A program made the translations under genes and the position numbers. Shown piece after piece: positions 1 to 11,177 of a DNA stretch of 64,000 nucleotides. Positions within the stretch are counted from its first letter, which is position 1. Each line of letters opens with the position of its first letter. The DNA comes from Moniliella sp. 'wahieum'. Taxonomy: Eukaryota > Basidiomycota > Moniliellomycetes > Moniliellales > Moniliellaceae. Under the pieces are notes generated by a model. The model ran no database searches, was not told where the DNA came from, and saw nothing but the letters and a program-made list of their open reading frames with translations. The DNA lies in the NCBI GenBank assembly GCA_003971905.1, contig RSEE01000024.1:62001-126000 (forward strand). Direction: 5' to 3'.

Positions 1-645
1 CGGTTTCTGTCGCTGCGCGTGGTGGCGTTGGCCAAGTTGCAGTGCTTGGCGTGACGGCGCTGTTGATTGCGGCCAAGTACGAGGAGATCTTGCCGCCGAG
101 CGTGGACGAGTTTGTGTTTGTCACCGAGGCGGATGCACCCGCGACGAGATTCTCAAGGGCGAACGTATCATTTTGGAAGCGTTGGGCTTCAACGTTTCTG
201 GCTACACGTCTCCCTATCCGTTCCTTTCCTGCGTCGATCAGCAAGGCCGACGATTACGATGTGCACTCTCGCACCTTGGCCAAGTTCTTGATGGAGCTCA
301 CGCTGCTCGACCACCGCTTTCTGCGTGTCCGCCCGCGCACCGTCGCGGCCATGTCGATGTTTTTGGCGCGGCGCATGCTCGGCAGCAGCTGGACGGCGCA
401 TGCGTGTACTACGCAGGGCAAGTGGAGGAAGCTGGTTCCAGCGGCCAACTTGGTACTGGAACGTTTGTTGGACCCCGGGTTGGACCAACTGTTGTCTTCA
501 CAAGTACAGTGCTCGTCGGTTCTTGCGTGCCGCCACGTACGCGCGCGATTGGGCCGCGGGCAGAATCACCCGCGACGTGACGGCAGCCGCGGCGGCAGCG
601 GCAGCAGCGGCTCGAGGCGCGGAGAAACTAGTGCGGAGGAACTAA
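1..645 (+). CDS. B-type cyclin, C-terminal part (5' end outside window)
   Basis: The gene encodes the regulatory subunit of a cyclin-dependent kinase, probably mitotic. Visible cyclin-box pieces are RFLSLRVVALAKLQ at the window edge, then GVTALLIAAKYEEI, DEILKGERIILEALGF, ISKADDYDVHSRTLAKF and LLDHRFL. The ISKADDYD stretch at the start of the second cyclin fold is the B-type signature. The tail reads KYSARRFLRAATYARDW followed by an alanine run, ending in RRN and a TAA at 643-645. The reading frame changes at least four times in 640 bases, including near a G run at about 129 and at a TTCCT duplication near 228. Either the sequence carries indels or the copy is decaying; other conserved genes here show the same pattern, so I favour sequence error. 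The N-terminus and destruction box lie outside the window. Confidence 0.85.
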
Positions 646-1060
646 GGCGTTTTATTCTCTTTTCTCTTCCCTTTCCCTTTTCCCCTTTCTCCTTTATTAC
701 CTGCTCCCTCACTGGTTGGTTGCTTTGCCCTCCCTCCTCGCCCTTCGCCTCCTCCGCCCTCCGCCCTCCACTCTGTGCTGCTCTGTCCGAAGTATGATAT
801 CCCCCCTGATCCGCCCCACCGACACACCTGATCCGTGTCGGCCCACGTGCCTCATCTTCCCCCCCCCCCTCCCCTCTTCCTCTTCCTCTTCCTCTTCCTC
901 TCCCCCTCTCCCCCTCTCCCCTTTATTTCCTCTCGGCTTTACTCTCTATTTCCCCGTCCTCCTTAAGCTTGTTTGCACTTCTCTGTCCCCCCTTCCCTTC
1001 CACGCTCCCCTTTCCTTCCCTTTCTCAGCCCCTTCCCCTTCCCCTTTCCCTTATGCATGT
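646..1060. repeat. Polypyrimidine tract downstream of the cyclin
   Basis: About 400 bases are almost entirely C and T on the + strand, including CCTCTT units repeated near 875-905. It lies in the 3' flank of the cyclin gene. I see no coding signal in it. Confidence 0.7.
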
Positions 1061-2046
1061 AGTCCCCCCATCTTGTCCCGTCCTGTCCTTCCGGCCGGCC
1101 ATAGCGCCCGCTGTGCCGCTCGTTCGTCCGGCGTTCGTCTGGCTCAGGCCGCATGCAGCTTGCAGCTTGCAGCTTGCATCGGTCCGATGCGCGTCTCGTT
1201 CGTGCGTCGCGCCGCCCTCGAGCCGAGCGGCGTCAAGTCGAGTCGAGTCGTGCCGAGTCGAGCGGAGTCGATCCGAGCCAAGTAGCTAGCTAATCAGAAC
1301 TAATACGAACCTATCTGTCTCGCTAGGGCCCGAAGGCCGTTGCGCGCACACATCGATAATCGATCAGGTGAAACGCCCTATGCCAAGGCAGCCATGTCAA
1401 GGTCTCACGGGAAGCGATGGGCAGGCAGAGGGGGAGGCGAGGACTAGTACTAACCACTGCAACCCACACGGACCGTGGCAACTATCTGCATCAGAAATTC
1501 TACCCCATGTCCCGTGCCGCAAGTCGGTCACGCGCATGCCCCACGCGCGGCTCAGGCGCGCACATGCTGGAGAAAACCCGACGAACCACAAACCACAAAC
1601 CACGAACGGCGAATCGCGAATCGCGAACTAACGTCTGGCGGGGTGCCAAGGGAAAAAGTGGGTAGAGATATATGGATTTGGCAAACCCAGACGAGAGGAG
1701 GGGGGGGGATCGGGTCGCGTGCGTGTGCAAGCAGCGTTGCGCACCGCAGCGGCCGCGACGGCAGGTTTGCCAGTGCCACAGTCTGGCCGAGCCGAGCTCG
1801 GGGGAAGCGTTTTGGGGGTAAGAGGAGTAGAGGGGAAAGATGTGTGGGTGAAGGCCAAGAGCAAGACCAGGAGCAACACCAAGAAAAGACAAGACACTGG
1901 GCCGGGAGCCGATGGTGGAGAAGCAGGGGAACCCCGGACCAGGTAGAGGGGGGTCGCGTTCGCAGGGCGGGAGCCACGGTCCGGGGTACGCGGTCCGAGT
2001 CAAGGCAAAGGCAAAAGCAAAGGCAAGGCGGGCGGGGGTGAGACGT
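1061..2046. other. Intergenic region, no gene recognised
   Basis: This lies between the ends of the convergent cyclin (+) and eL20 (-) genes. It contains CGAGTC-type repeats at 1220-1285, imperfect ACCACAA/CGAATCG repeats at 1588-1630 and purine-rich imperfect hexamers at 1855-1895 and 2000-2032. Open frames exist on both strands but resemble nothing I know and look like GC-rich chance frames. Confidence 0.5.
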
Positions 2047-2561
2047 CTAGTAGAACGTCTTGGGCCGGTTGGCGGCAAAGACCGACTTGGCGGACGACTT
2101 GCGGTGGGGCAAGGGGAACTTGAGGTTGGGTTGGATGAGCTGCTTGATGTAGGGGCGCGCACGTCGGCTGCCTTCTCAATCTCGGCAATCTTGAGAATGT
2201 GGATCGAGGCGAACCGGGCGCGGTGACGAGCAGCCATGTCCTGGTACATGTTCTCCACGGCCTCGGCACGGGAGAGAGAACGGTACTCCTTGTACATGTT
2301 GTGGGTGCCAGAGCGCGAGTTTGTAGCGCAGCCAAACACCAAAGTTCTTCACCTTGAGCGGCTTGGCCTCGGCAATCGCGTGCACCGCAACAATCTCACC
2401 CGTCGACTTCTTCTTACGCGCTGGCGCACAAAGTACCAGAACCGCGACTTGGCCACCACCGAGTTGGGCGCAAAGATGCGCATGCGGTACAGCTTGGGCG
2501 TCGGCTCCTTCTCCGTAGGAAGGTGGCGGCCAACCACGAGGTACTCGGTGAAGCGGGACAT
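2047..2561 (-). CDS. RPL20: Ribosomal protein eL20 (L18a), large cytosolic subunit
   Basis: This is a structural protein of the 60S ribosomal subunit. The start ATG (2559-2561) opens [15 protein letters not shown]. Family landmarks follow in order: [81 protein letters not shown] and the C-terminal [16 protein letters not shown] ending in KTFY and TAG. Summed length is about 172 residues, as in yeast. The frame shifts about three times: near 2420, at an extra A in TACAAACTCG near 2321 and near 2160. All are small indels in a protein too conserved to tolerate them, so sequence error is likely. A CTGCGCAG acceptor-like site just upstream of the ATG suggests an intron in the 5' leader. Confidence 0.95.
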
Positions 2562-3654
2562 GGGTGCGTGCGAAACCTGCGCAGACAAAATCATCAGCAG
2601 CGCGTCCTCCCTCGCGCCCTGGAGCGCACGCTGCGCTGGGGATCGTACTCACTGGAGACGCCGGTCTTGGAATCGGTGGGGAGCGGCGTGGCCAGCGGCG
2701 ACGAGCGAGGCAGGCAGCAGCGCCAGCGCGCGGCGCTCGCCAACCCTAGAAGCACCACACAGTGCCGCTGTGCCGGATCGGTTTTATTGCGCCGGGGTCC
2801 CTCTTCCTGCGCTGGGCTGGGGTCGGTTTCTGCGTCTGCGTCTGCAACTTGAAATTTGGCGTTGACAGGGAATTTGAATGTGAAATTGCCAAATCGTGCC
2901 GAGCGAGACCTGCCGCCCGAACGACGTAGGTGCCAATGATAATGATTAATGACACAGGAAGAGCAGGCCAAAAAGGCAAAGGAGACGCGTGCTACGACTC
3001 GCGCCTCGGGCACGGCGATGGCCTGCTGGAGTAAGAGCTGAGCCTCAGCGTGCTGCGGTCGAAGTGCAGCTCGGTCTCTCGGACGATGGGTAGGTGGGTC
3101 CGGTGGCGCAGCCTGCCAGCCGTGCACGGCGTACATCCATCTTACCATCCAAGCGCCTGCGCGCGCGTCTCAGTGAGGGCCAGCGAGATGTGGCATCGGA
3201 GCGCGTGGGCAAGATGCGACGGTGCGAGAACTCGGGTGGCGGCGCTACTCGAGCGGACCTGTGACCTGCTTGCCCTTGGCTCGTAGCTATTTTTACTTGA
3301 ACTTGGTTGAGCAACTGTCTTCCGTCTTGCAACCCGCGCGGTCCCTGTGCCAGGTCGGTCCGGCTGAAGAGAGAAGCCGGAGCTGGAGAATGCTCAGACG
3401 TTAAACCCATATGGGATGGTCCGTCTGGGCACTTCTTACACGTTGTGCCGCTTTCGATCCATCTTGGACGACCCGGTAATAGAAGAGGCCGAACAATTGT
3501 ATGATGCGTGGCACTGCGTTCTAGAGCTCTACATGCAACTGTTTCTCTTATGTACATGAGATCTGAGATCTGAGAGCCGTACAAGGGAGAGCGAAAACGA
3601 TGGTAGAGACAGACGGTAAAAACATGAATGCACAAGTACGATTTCAACCGAATC
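2562..3654. other. Leader/intergenic region with an unassigned possible exon on the - strand
   Basis: This lies between the eL20 start and the PRI2 stop. It probably contains the eL20 promoter and leader. Around 3140-3250 the - strand reads a short plausible exon ending HISLALTETRAQALG directly before a consensus GTAAGA donor (3137-3150). I could not link it to a known protein or follow it further. No other feature is seen. Confidence 0.35.
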
Positions 3655-5641
3655 CTACGCGTCCTGCATCACCTCGTCCTGGTCAGGCAGGTCGCTCAAA
3701 GGGGAACTTGATGGTGGGGCAGCGGGAGGGTGCGATCGGCGTCGACTGGCTCGTCGTGCGTCTTGGTGAGAGGAGACGAGGGAGCCAGGGGCGGGTGGGA
3801 GGGCGAGTGGGGCTTGGGGTCAGGTCGGGCGCCAGGCTGGCCAGCGTGGGCCAGGGTAGAAGCTGTGGCGGCCTTTTCGATCGCGAGTAACTCGGCCTCG
3901 CTCAACTGGGAAAAGGATCGTCGTCATCAAAGTCGCTGTGCTGGCTGAGGGGGAACGCTCGGTCCTCCTCCTCCATCGTTCGGGTTTGATGGCACTTGCT
4001 GGGTTGGGAGGCACGGTCCCAGCAGCCGGGTGAGCGTCCTCCTCCGTCACTTCCAAACGTGTCTTGCGCTCCAGCTCCCGCTTGCTCGCTTGCCTCGCGT
4101 TCTAGCACGTAGGACCGCTCGAGGTACCGGTTGGGGTGGGTCACAGTCTCCCGTTGGGCGCGATGCCTTCGCCGCGCTTGATCCCGCCGCGCTTCTTGGA
4201 CCGATGGGAGAGCTCAAAGACACGCGTGCAGGCAATGTGATAGTGGCCGCCTTGCACCGCTTTCAGCACGTCTGCCGCTGCGCCCGGCTGGATCCCGTAC
4301 CATTCGCGCAGGTACTGCTGCAGTTTGGCAGGCGGCATGGTGCGGTACGGACAGCCGTGGGTCTCGGTCGGCCCGGGCGGGTTCTGGGTAAGCATCTTGG
4401 CACACGAGTAGGCGGGGTAATTTTTCTTGCCGCCTTCGAGGCCATAGCCATGACGAATGTTGTAGCGGTATTCTTTGTTGAACGTTTCGTCGCTGGTGGT
4501 GGAGAACATTTTGCGCCAAAACCAGCGCCTCCTCGACGGGTAACCCCATCTCTTTGAGAAACAGATTGTACTCCAAGCGGCCGTAATGCTTGAGCTTGTG
4601 GTGGTGGTGAGCTCTTCTTGCATGTTGCGCATGCACATCGGCCCGTGCCGCCGCACCAACGGTTCCACCATCTCCCACGTAATGTGTGCCTCGGAATCGT
4701 CGCCAAACAGCGCATGTCCCTCGGTCGCACCGGGGCCAACGGTCATACCAACCATAAAGCTCATGCTGAGATGCTCCAGGATGGGCACCAAGCGCGTATC
4801 TTCGTCCAGCTCCACGCGGCGCGGGATGTGGAGCGAGAGCACGTCCATATCGTGTTCGAGACGCGAAGTAACTCAGCAAAGACGAGCGAGGCCTGTTCGG
4901 CCGACGGCACGTACGCCATACCGCCCATGAGCAGCACGCGACGACGTTCGACCAAGTCGGTGACCTTGGTCCAGGGCACTTTGTAAAACCGTTCGGTGGC
5001 CCAGGTCTTGCGGGTACGTGGGCTGGCCGCCTGCAACGCGTCTTTCAACCGTTCCTTTTCTGCGTCCGACACGCGCTCCCAGCCAGCTGAAGCGAGTCGA
5101 GGAACGCATCGCGTTCCCGCCCATCGTCCGACTCGTACCGCAACCGAAACAGCGCCGACTCGACCTTGACAAACCCGACGCAGTTCGGGCGAGCGACAAA
5201 ACACAAGACGAAGCACAAAGTGACTTGTATGTCCTTCTCGCGTTCCGCCAAATGGTCCGCCGACTGGGACGTGTTGGCAGCGAGCGGCAGCCAGCGTTCG
5301 AGCACAGGTTGCATGTGCGCCACCAGGTCAGCATGGTTGTGTGTGCGCACCTGGCAGCTTTCAATCTCCGCCAGCACGCGCAGCCGGTCCAGCGCCCAGG
5401 CCTCAAATGCATCCAGCTCCACATCGTCCCCAGGAAGAGGAGCACGGCGTACATGCTGAGGGCGGAAGGGGAACTTGCCGCGCCCGCGGCGCGTGCCGCC
5501 GAGCTGGAGGACAGGGGCAGGGGCGGACGGGTCCGAGACGGAGAGGGCTGAGGCGGCGGCAGGTGTGGTCGCGCTGGACGTAAGCGGTGCGCCCGGCGAC
5601 GTGGGCGACGCAGCGCTGGTGGGGCCACGCGAACGGAACAT
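3655..5641 (-). CDS. PRI2: DNA primase large subunit (PriL/Pri2)
   Basis: This is the regulatory subunit of primase in the polymerase alpha-primase complex. It binds an Fe-S cluster and helps start RNA primers. The start ATG at 5639-5641 opens MFRSRGPTSAASP. The N-terminal part shows DDVELDAFEAWALDRLRVL. The Fe-S domain has all four expected cysteines, in GPMCMRNMQ, PAYSCAKML, ETHGCPYRTMP and HYHIACTRVFE, with LKHYGRLEYNLFLKEMGLP after the first. The tail HPNRYLERSYVLE and an acidic end (DLPDQDEVMQDA, then TAG) match the family. Several one-base frame changes occur, for example near 4150 just before HPNRYLE. The next gene, BLH1, lies upstream on the same strand. Confidence 0.92.
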
Positions 5642-6007
5642 GCTGGCGAGGCGGGGACCGGAGGGGGAGGGAGGAGGGAGGAGCGGAGAGATGGCGGCGA
5701 ATCCAAAAACCAGCGCGGGCGTCCCAAAGCGCGGCGCGACACGACACGACACGACGCGGCGCGGGTGGCGACGCGACGGCCACACACTGCCGCTGTGCCC
5801 ACGCGCCGTCTCCAGCTTCAGACTTGAGGAGGCGCGGACACGGCGCTTGCCAATTAAATGTTTTCACGTAGGGTTAACCGCATGTGCTCTCTGTCTACCC
5901 TCTCTCGGACCAGCACACTGCAACAGGGTTAAACGAAGTTTTAAGGCCTCAGGTCGTATTCATCACATTCATGTACAGCACAGGGGGTTGGGCTACGGGC
6001 GTCCGGT
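5642..6007 (-). promoter_or_regulatory. PRI2 upstream region
   Basis: This is the 366-base gap between the PRI2 start and the BLH1 stop on the same strand. It must hold the PRI2 promoter and BLH1 3' end. An AT-richer patch lies at 5855-5880; no clear TATA box is seen. Confidence 0.4.
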
Positions 6008-7669
6008 CTAGGCCAGCGCGCCCATCGGGTCGTAGGGCGGCAGGTGGATGCCTGCTCGTCGATGCCGCGTTCGACCAGCTTCTGGTGCTTGGGCGAAAGC
6101 AGGTCCTTGCGGAAGACACACTGGTACGTGTACTCGGCAAACCACTTGCGCGACATGGACATGTAGCCCGTGTCCTTGCCCACTCCCGGCGCGCCCCACG
6201 AGTTCTGCACCGCGTACCGGATCGGCGTGTCGGTCGCCGGGTCAACATGCACCTTGTCAATCAGCATGGCATGCGTCATCTGCGACTCGCCCATCTCCAG
6301 CCGCTCCTTCTTGGACAGGCCCAGCTTGACCCCAAACGCGCCGCATAGTCAAACAGCTCCGTGTCCATAATCCCACTTGGCGTGTGACTGAACTTGCCCA
6401 CATCACAGCCAAAGAAGACGGCATGGCCAGCCTTGATGGACTTGACCACTAGACGTTCCAACTCCTCGACGCTCGTGTTGATGTACGTGACTGGCTGTCC
6501 GTCCCACACGTTGCCCAGACGGTCTACGGTAATCACCGTGTCCACAGGATGACGAGGGTCGTGCACAAGCGAGACACAGCCCTTGGCGGTAAAGGTGCCG
6601 TGTACTTGACCTGGAACTCGTGGGGTGGTGGTAAGCGACTGGTACTGGTTCTTGCTGTCGTACCACTCAAACGTAAACTTGTCGTGCGGGCCAGGCGGGG
6701 CACCATAGGCAATGGCCATCATGCGGTACACCTCCTTCATCTGCTTCTCCTTGTGCCCCCGCACGGTGGAGAGGACGGCTTCATCGCGCTGCTTGGGCGT
6801 CATGTGGCCTGCGGCCACACTCGCCGCAAGACGCTCCTCGGTCACCTTCTTGAGGTCGCGCAACTCTTGCGCATACTCACGCAACTTGACCGTGGTAAGC
6901 CAAGTGAATCTTGGCCGTGTTGGAGCTGTTGAAGGACTCGGGGTAGATGCTTTGAGGGCAATACCGTACTTGAGCGCCAGATTGGTAGCCATGTTGAACT
7001 GGCCACCATCCGAGCTAAAGTTTTCACTGAGGTAGTGCAGCTCCCGGTCGTCCCACGGCCGGTCCGACAGCTCAATCACACATTCTCCAACCAGTAGTTG
7101 GCCTTCTCGAGCTTGTCCCAAAAGTGGAGGTAGGACTGGCTCAGTTCAAAGTCGGCGTCTTTAATGTCCAGCTGGCGGATCACCTCGAGCCGGATCAGGT
7201 TGGTCGTCGCAAAGAGCAGCAGCGTCCCGAAGCCTTTTGGTTGCCACGCTCTTGGGCAGGACGGGACCTGGAGATTGTGATCTGGTTGTGGGCAATCTCG
7301 ACGTCACGAGAGTGGAGCGATCGGGATGTTGGCATTGTGAACGTCAGGGCGGCAAGGCGCGAGGTGGGCTCCTATATGGGGAAATGACGGCAGGCGGTGG
7401 TCAGTTGACAGAGCAGAGGCCAGAAAGAGCAAAGAGGGGAGACAGGCGCACCGCAAATGCGTCTCTTGCCATTGCTTGAGGCTCTGGGGCGTAATGTCGG
7501 CTGAAGGGGCACTGGTGGGGGCATGGGCTTGGCGAGCGGCGTCTGCAGCCTGGATGCGGGCAAGGCGCTGGGCCGAGTGCTGCATGGCGGCAGCCGAGGG
7601 CGAGGCCGAGTACGAGTCGCTGGCCTTTTCGCTCATTGGCTGGGATTGCTTGGATTCAGCAGCGCCCAT
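6008..7669 (-). CDS. BLH1: Bleomycin hydrolase, papain-family (C1B) aminopeptidase
   Basis: This is a cytosolic hexameric cysteine peptidase that trims peptides and inactivates bleomycin and homocysteine thiolactone. The catalytic Cys sits in KASGRC near 7228, and the catalytic His/Asn region is MTHAMLIDKVHVD ... YAVQNSWG. Other landmarks are LHSRDVEIAHNQI, DFELSQSYLHFWDKLEKANY, SDGGQFNMATNLALKYG and INTSVEELERLVVKSIKAG. The C-terminus LPPYDPMGALA is typical of the family, whose tail sits in the active site. The N-terminus reads MGAAESKQSQ, a possible myristoylation signal. An intron of about 80 bases (about 7371-7451) separates the N-terminal exon. A G appears to be missing directly after the catalytic Cys codon (expected RCWLFAT), one of several frame changes. 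Confidence 0.93.
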
Positions 7670-7773
7670 GGTAGTGGTGGCAGATGTGGGTGGCTAGGTG
7701 GGCGGGAGGGCAGTGGTGAGGACAGGGGGGGGGGCGGGGGAAGAGGAGGAAGGGGCCCGAGGGACACCGCCCC

Positions 7774-7783
7774 TTTTATACGC
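7774..7783 (-). promoter_or_regulatory. TATA box of BLH1
   Basis: CGTATAAAAG on the - strand lies about 105 bases upstream of the BLH1 ATG. The 650-base gap to the asparaginase start (7670-8318) is a divergent promoter region. It also carries an AGCGCTCAGCCGCTCAG element at about 7903-7921. Confidence 0.6.
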
Positions 7784-8318
7784 CGAGCACCGCCTCCTTA
7801 TCACTGGTCGCCCCCAACCCAGCGCCCACCAGCATGGTCCCCCCTCGGCGATAGGATCGATGGGCATGCGATTGGAGATTGATATGGATGCGGGATCAGC
7901 GCATCAGCGCTCAGCCGCTCAGCACCGATAAGAGGAGGCAACCCTAGCGGCGCGGGTGTTCGGTGCAAGGCACACACGCGGTGTGCTGTGGAGCGGTGGG
8001 ATGTGGCTGGCATGCCACATGTCGTTGGGCCACGCACGGCGCCACTGTCATGCATCACATGTCAGGCCTCCGGCACTGGGCTTGTTATGCTTGTCATGCT
8101 AGTGCATCGGGGACGCGGTGCCCGCGAACCCCCCCATGTCCCCATGGCCCCGAGTTCCCATGTCCATGGATGGGGCTTTGATTAGTATCCGACTGGCATG
8201 CGGTAGTTACCAGCAGTGCAGTATGCCCTAGAAGCGACTCGTTGTCTTGTATTGTCCCCTGGCAGCGCCTCTTCTTCTCTCCCCTGCCTGCTCCCTCGTT
8301 CGCCCACACCTCCCCCCA

Positions 8319-10543
8319 ATGCCTGCGCGCCACCCCCACCCCCACCCCCACCATCCACACGCGCTGTCCGAGACGCTGGTGCTCGCCATCTGGGTGGGCG
8401 GCACGCTGGGCATGCTGCGCGACCCCGTGCACGGCTACCGGCCCCACCCCTCCTTCCTCACCGAGGCCCTCCGCACCCAGCCGCGCTTCCACGACCCCTT
8501 TGGCAACTCCATCTTCAGCTGGTCCGACTCCCCCGACCGCTACGAGCAGTGGAGCGGCCTCAACTCCCCCACCGCTCCGGCCCCTCATCCCCGGCCCCGC
8601 CCTCGCCGCAGCCCCCGCGCACGCCCCACCCGCACCCACTCAGCCGCACCACCACCGACCACACCGACCCCACCGACGACGACGACGACACCTCCAGTCT
8701 CCCCAGCACCGGCAGCGAGCACGCCGTCTATCCCATCCACGCCCCCGCCCACCCCGTTCCGACCCCAGCACCAAGACACGGATGCAGCGCTGCTGCGCTC
8801 GGCAAGGAAAGAGCACGAGGCCATGCGCCTCTCCTCCACCGTGTCCGGCGGGCAGGTCAAGCGCGTCTGGCCCCTACGGCCGCCCGATCCAGGTGCGCAC
8901 GTCCACTCTCGATGGTATATCTCTGGTCGACGCTACCCAAGTGGAGGAGCGGGAGATGGCGAGCGCAGAGGGCAAGACGCGTGTGCTGCAGTTTCATCTT
9001 CCTTCGCTTGTCTTGCCTGCTGGCAAGGGGGGCAAGCGAACGCGCTACGTGTGTGGAGTACGATCCGTTGCTCGACTCGTCCGAGATGGGATTTTGACGA
9101 CTACAAGCGCCTGGCGCGGGACATTGGGCTCAACTATGCCCACTTTGACGCGTTTATCGTCTTGCATGGCACCGACACCATGGCCTACACGGCCAGCCTT
9201 GTCGATGCTGTTGGAAAACTTGGGAAAGTCGGTGATTGTGACAGGAGCCCAAGTCCCACTCAGCGAGCTGCGCAACGATGCGATTGAAAATGTGTTGGGC
9301 GCGCTCACCTTGGCTGGCAGTACATCATCCCGAGGTGACGCTCTACTTTGCGTCGCAACTCTTTCGTGGCAACCGCTCCACCAAGGTATCCAACGATGCC
9401 TTGGCCGCGTTTGACTCGCCCAACATGCCGCCGCTCGCGGTGGTCGGGATCGAGATGAGTGTGAATTGGCACCTGGTCCAACGGCCTCGCGAGCTGCGCC
9501 GTTTCCGCGCTGCTACCACCTAAGTGATCATGTGGTCATCTTGCGCTTGGTGCCAGGTCTGTCGCGCGCGGCAGTGCGCGCGCTGCTCGCGCCTCCGACC
9601 AAGGCGCCGTGATCGAAACGTTTGGCGCGGGCAATGCCGGCGCCAGCCTGCTCGACTTGTTTGCCGAAGCTTCGCAACGAGGCGTGGTGCTGGTCAACGT
9701 GACACAGTGCCTGCAAGGAACGGTGAGCGGGATATATGCCGCAGGCAGCACTTGGCTCAGGCCGGCGTCGTCTCTGGCGCCGACATGACGCCCGAGTGCG
9801 CACTGATGAAGCTTGCCTATCTCTTGGCCGATCCCACCTTGGAGAGAGACCAAGTTCGTGCGCTGGTAGGCGCCTCGCTGCGCGGCGAGTTGACGGCCCA
9901 CCCTCCCCAGCTGGAGGGGGGCGAGGCGGAGGCCATGGCGCACCACTTGCCCGGCGTGCAGCAACTGGTGGGGGACATTTTGTTTCCCCCGGCGCGCCCG
10001 GCGCAGCTGCTACTGCGCCTTGCTGCCCCCCGCCCAAGCCCAAGCACCCAAGGGGGATCGCGAGCGCCAGCTGTACCGGCTTGGTCGCTTACCGGCACGA
10101 CGTGCAAGCGGCCGAGCAAGTGGTGCTGCCACTGCTGCTGCGCGGGCCGTCCAAGCGATGGACGAGGCGGCGGCAAAGCATTACTGGACAAGATTGACGA
10201 GGTGCGCAAAAGGGCGCGCTTGCCTGGGGGCGAAGCGATTGGGGGACGGTAGCGTTGGTGGACCAACAATGTGTATTGCACGTGGCGGCGGCGATGGGGT
10301 CAACGAGGATGGTGGAACTGTTGCTAGCCGCGGGGCGAGCGTGCATCTGCGTGACATGCATGGTTTCTCGCCCCTCTTTTCTGCCCTCCGCGGGGGACAT
10401 CAGCAAGTGGCCCGACGGTTGGTGGAAACGGGTGCGTCGTAAAAGACGATGAATCGAGTGTGCTCAATGCTCTCTCCATCAGTCTCCGTCCCGAGGTGGG
10501 CAACAGCTTGTTGGCGTTGGGCGCAGAGACGGATTCGGGATAG
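8319..10543 (+). CDS. L-asparaginase, cytosolic type I with C-terminal ankyrin repeats
   Basis: The enzyme hydrolyses asparagine to aspartate and ammonia. The start ATG at 8319 opens MPARHPHPHPH, then VLAIWVGGTLGM with the first catalytic Thr. The second catalytic motif is VLHGTDTMAYTASL near 9165. Later landmarks are SVIVTGAQVPLSELRNDA, HPEVTLYFASQLFRGNRST, GAGNAGASLLDLF and GADMTPECALMKLAYLLAD. A proline/threonine-rich insert of about 80 residues sits near 8570-8760, between the first motif and the EYDPLLDSSEMGFDDY region. The C-terminus has ankyrin-type repeats (VLHVAAAMGSTRMVELLLAAG, MHGFSPLFSALRGGHQQVARRL) as in animal ASPG. A stop occurs at 10440, but coding-like sequence continues in another frame to TAG at 10541-10543, which I take as the end. 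Several one-base frame changes occur. Confidence 0.88.
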
Positions 10544-11177
10544 GGTTCGGGTTGGGTTGGGTCCCAAATACGAACAAGCATGCTCACACCGCAGGCACTA
10601 GAAGGTAGACTCCCAAACGGCCATCGCAAGCAGCAGGAGCAAGAGATTGCGAGAGGAGCGAAAAGCAGAAGCAAAAGCAAGTGGTGTTGGGAGCGAGGAG
10701 ACAAGAGATACCGATAGCAGGCTCGAGCGAAGCGGCCGGCCCCGCGTGCAGCCCGCGCGTTGACCGATGCAAACGTATCATTTCCAAGTGCTACCAAGGC
10801 GCTGCAGTGAGGTTCATTTTTTGAACAGCAGAGCGATCAACAACTTATCAGCCAGCTGCTTTCCTCTCGTGCATATACACACACAGTGTCGGTGCTCTAT
10901 GTATACAACAGCGATGGTCAAACAGAGATGGTCATTGTCCTTGCACTGGGGAGTCGCATCGACTGTGCGTGCTCGTGTGGAGGCCCCGGAGAGACGAAAT
11001 GGGCTGCATCGCATCTCTCCTGGCGAGAAGAGCTGAGAGGAGAGAACCACGTGGAGCGTTGTCGGAGGGGGCCTGGTGTAAGCCATACAACGTAGACATC
11101 ATGCACGGCGTCGTTCCTGCGGCACAGATTCATATACAAGACAGTAAGTCCGTTGGATGGAGGGCAGCAACAACTGG
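10544..11177. other. Intergenic region between convergent genes, nothing recognised
   Basis: This is the 3' flank of both the asparaginase and the DUF7702-like gene. It contains purine-rich AGCAG/AAGCA imperfect repeats at 10622-10680. No RNA or protein gene is evident. Confidence 0.5.

Noticed and set aside
9528-10281. Long - strand frames opposite the asparaginase
   Set aside because: They are shadows of the + strand gene, whose catalytic and ankyrin motifs are clear.
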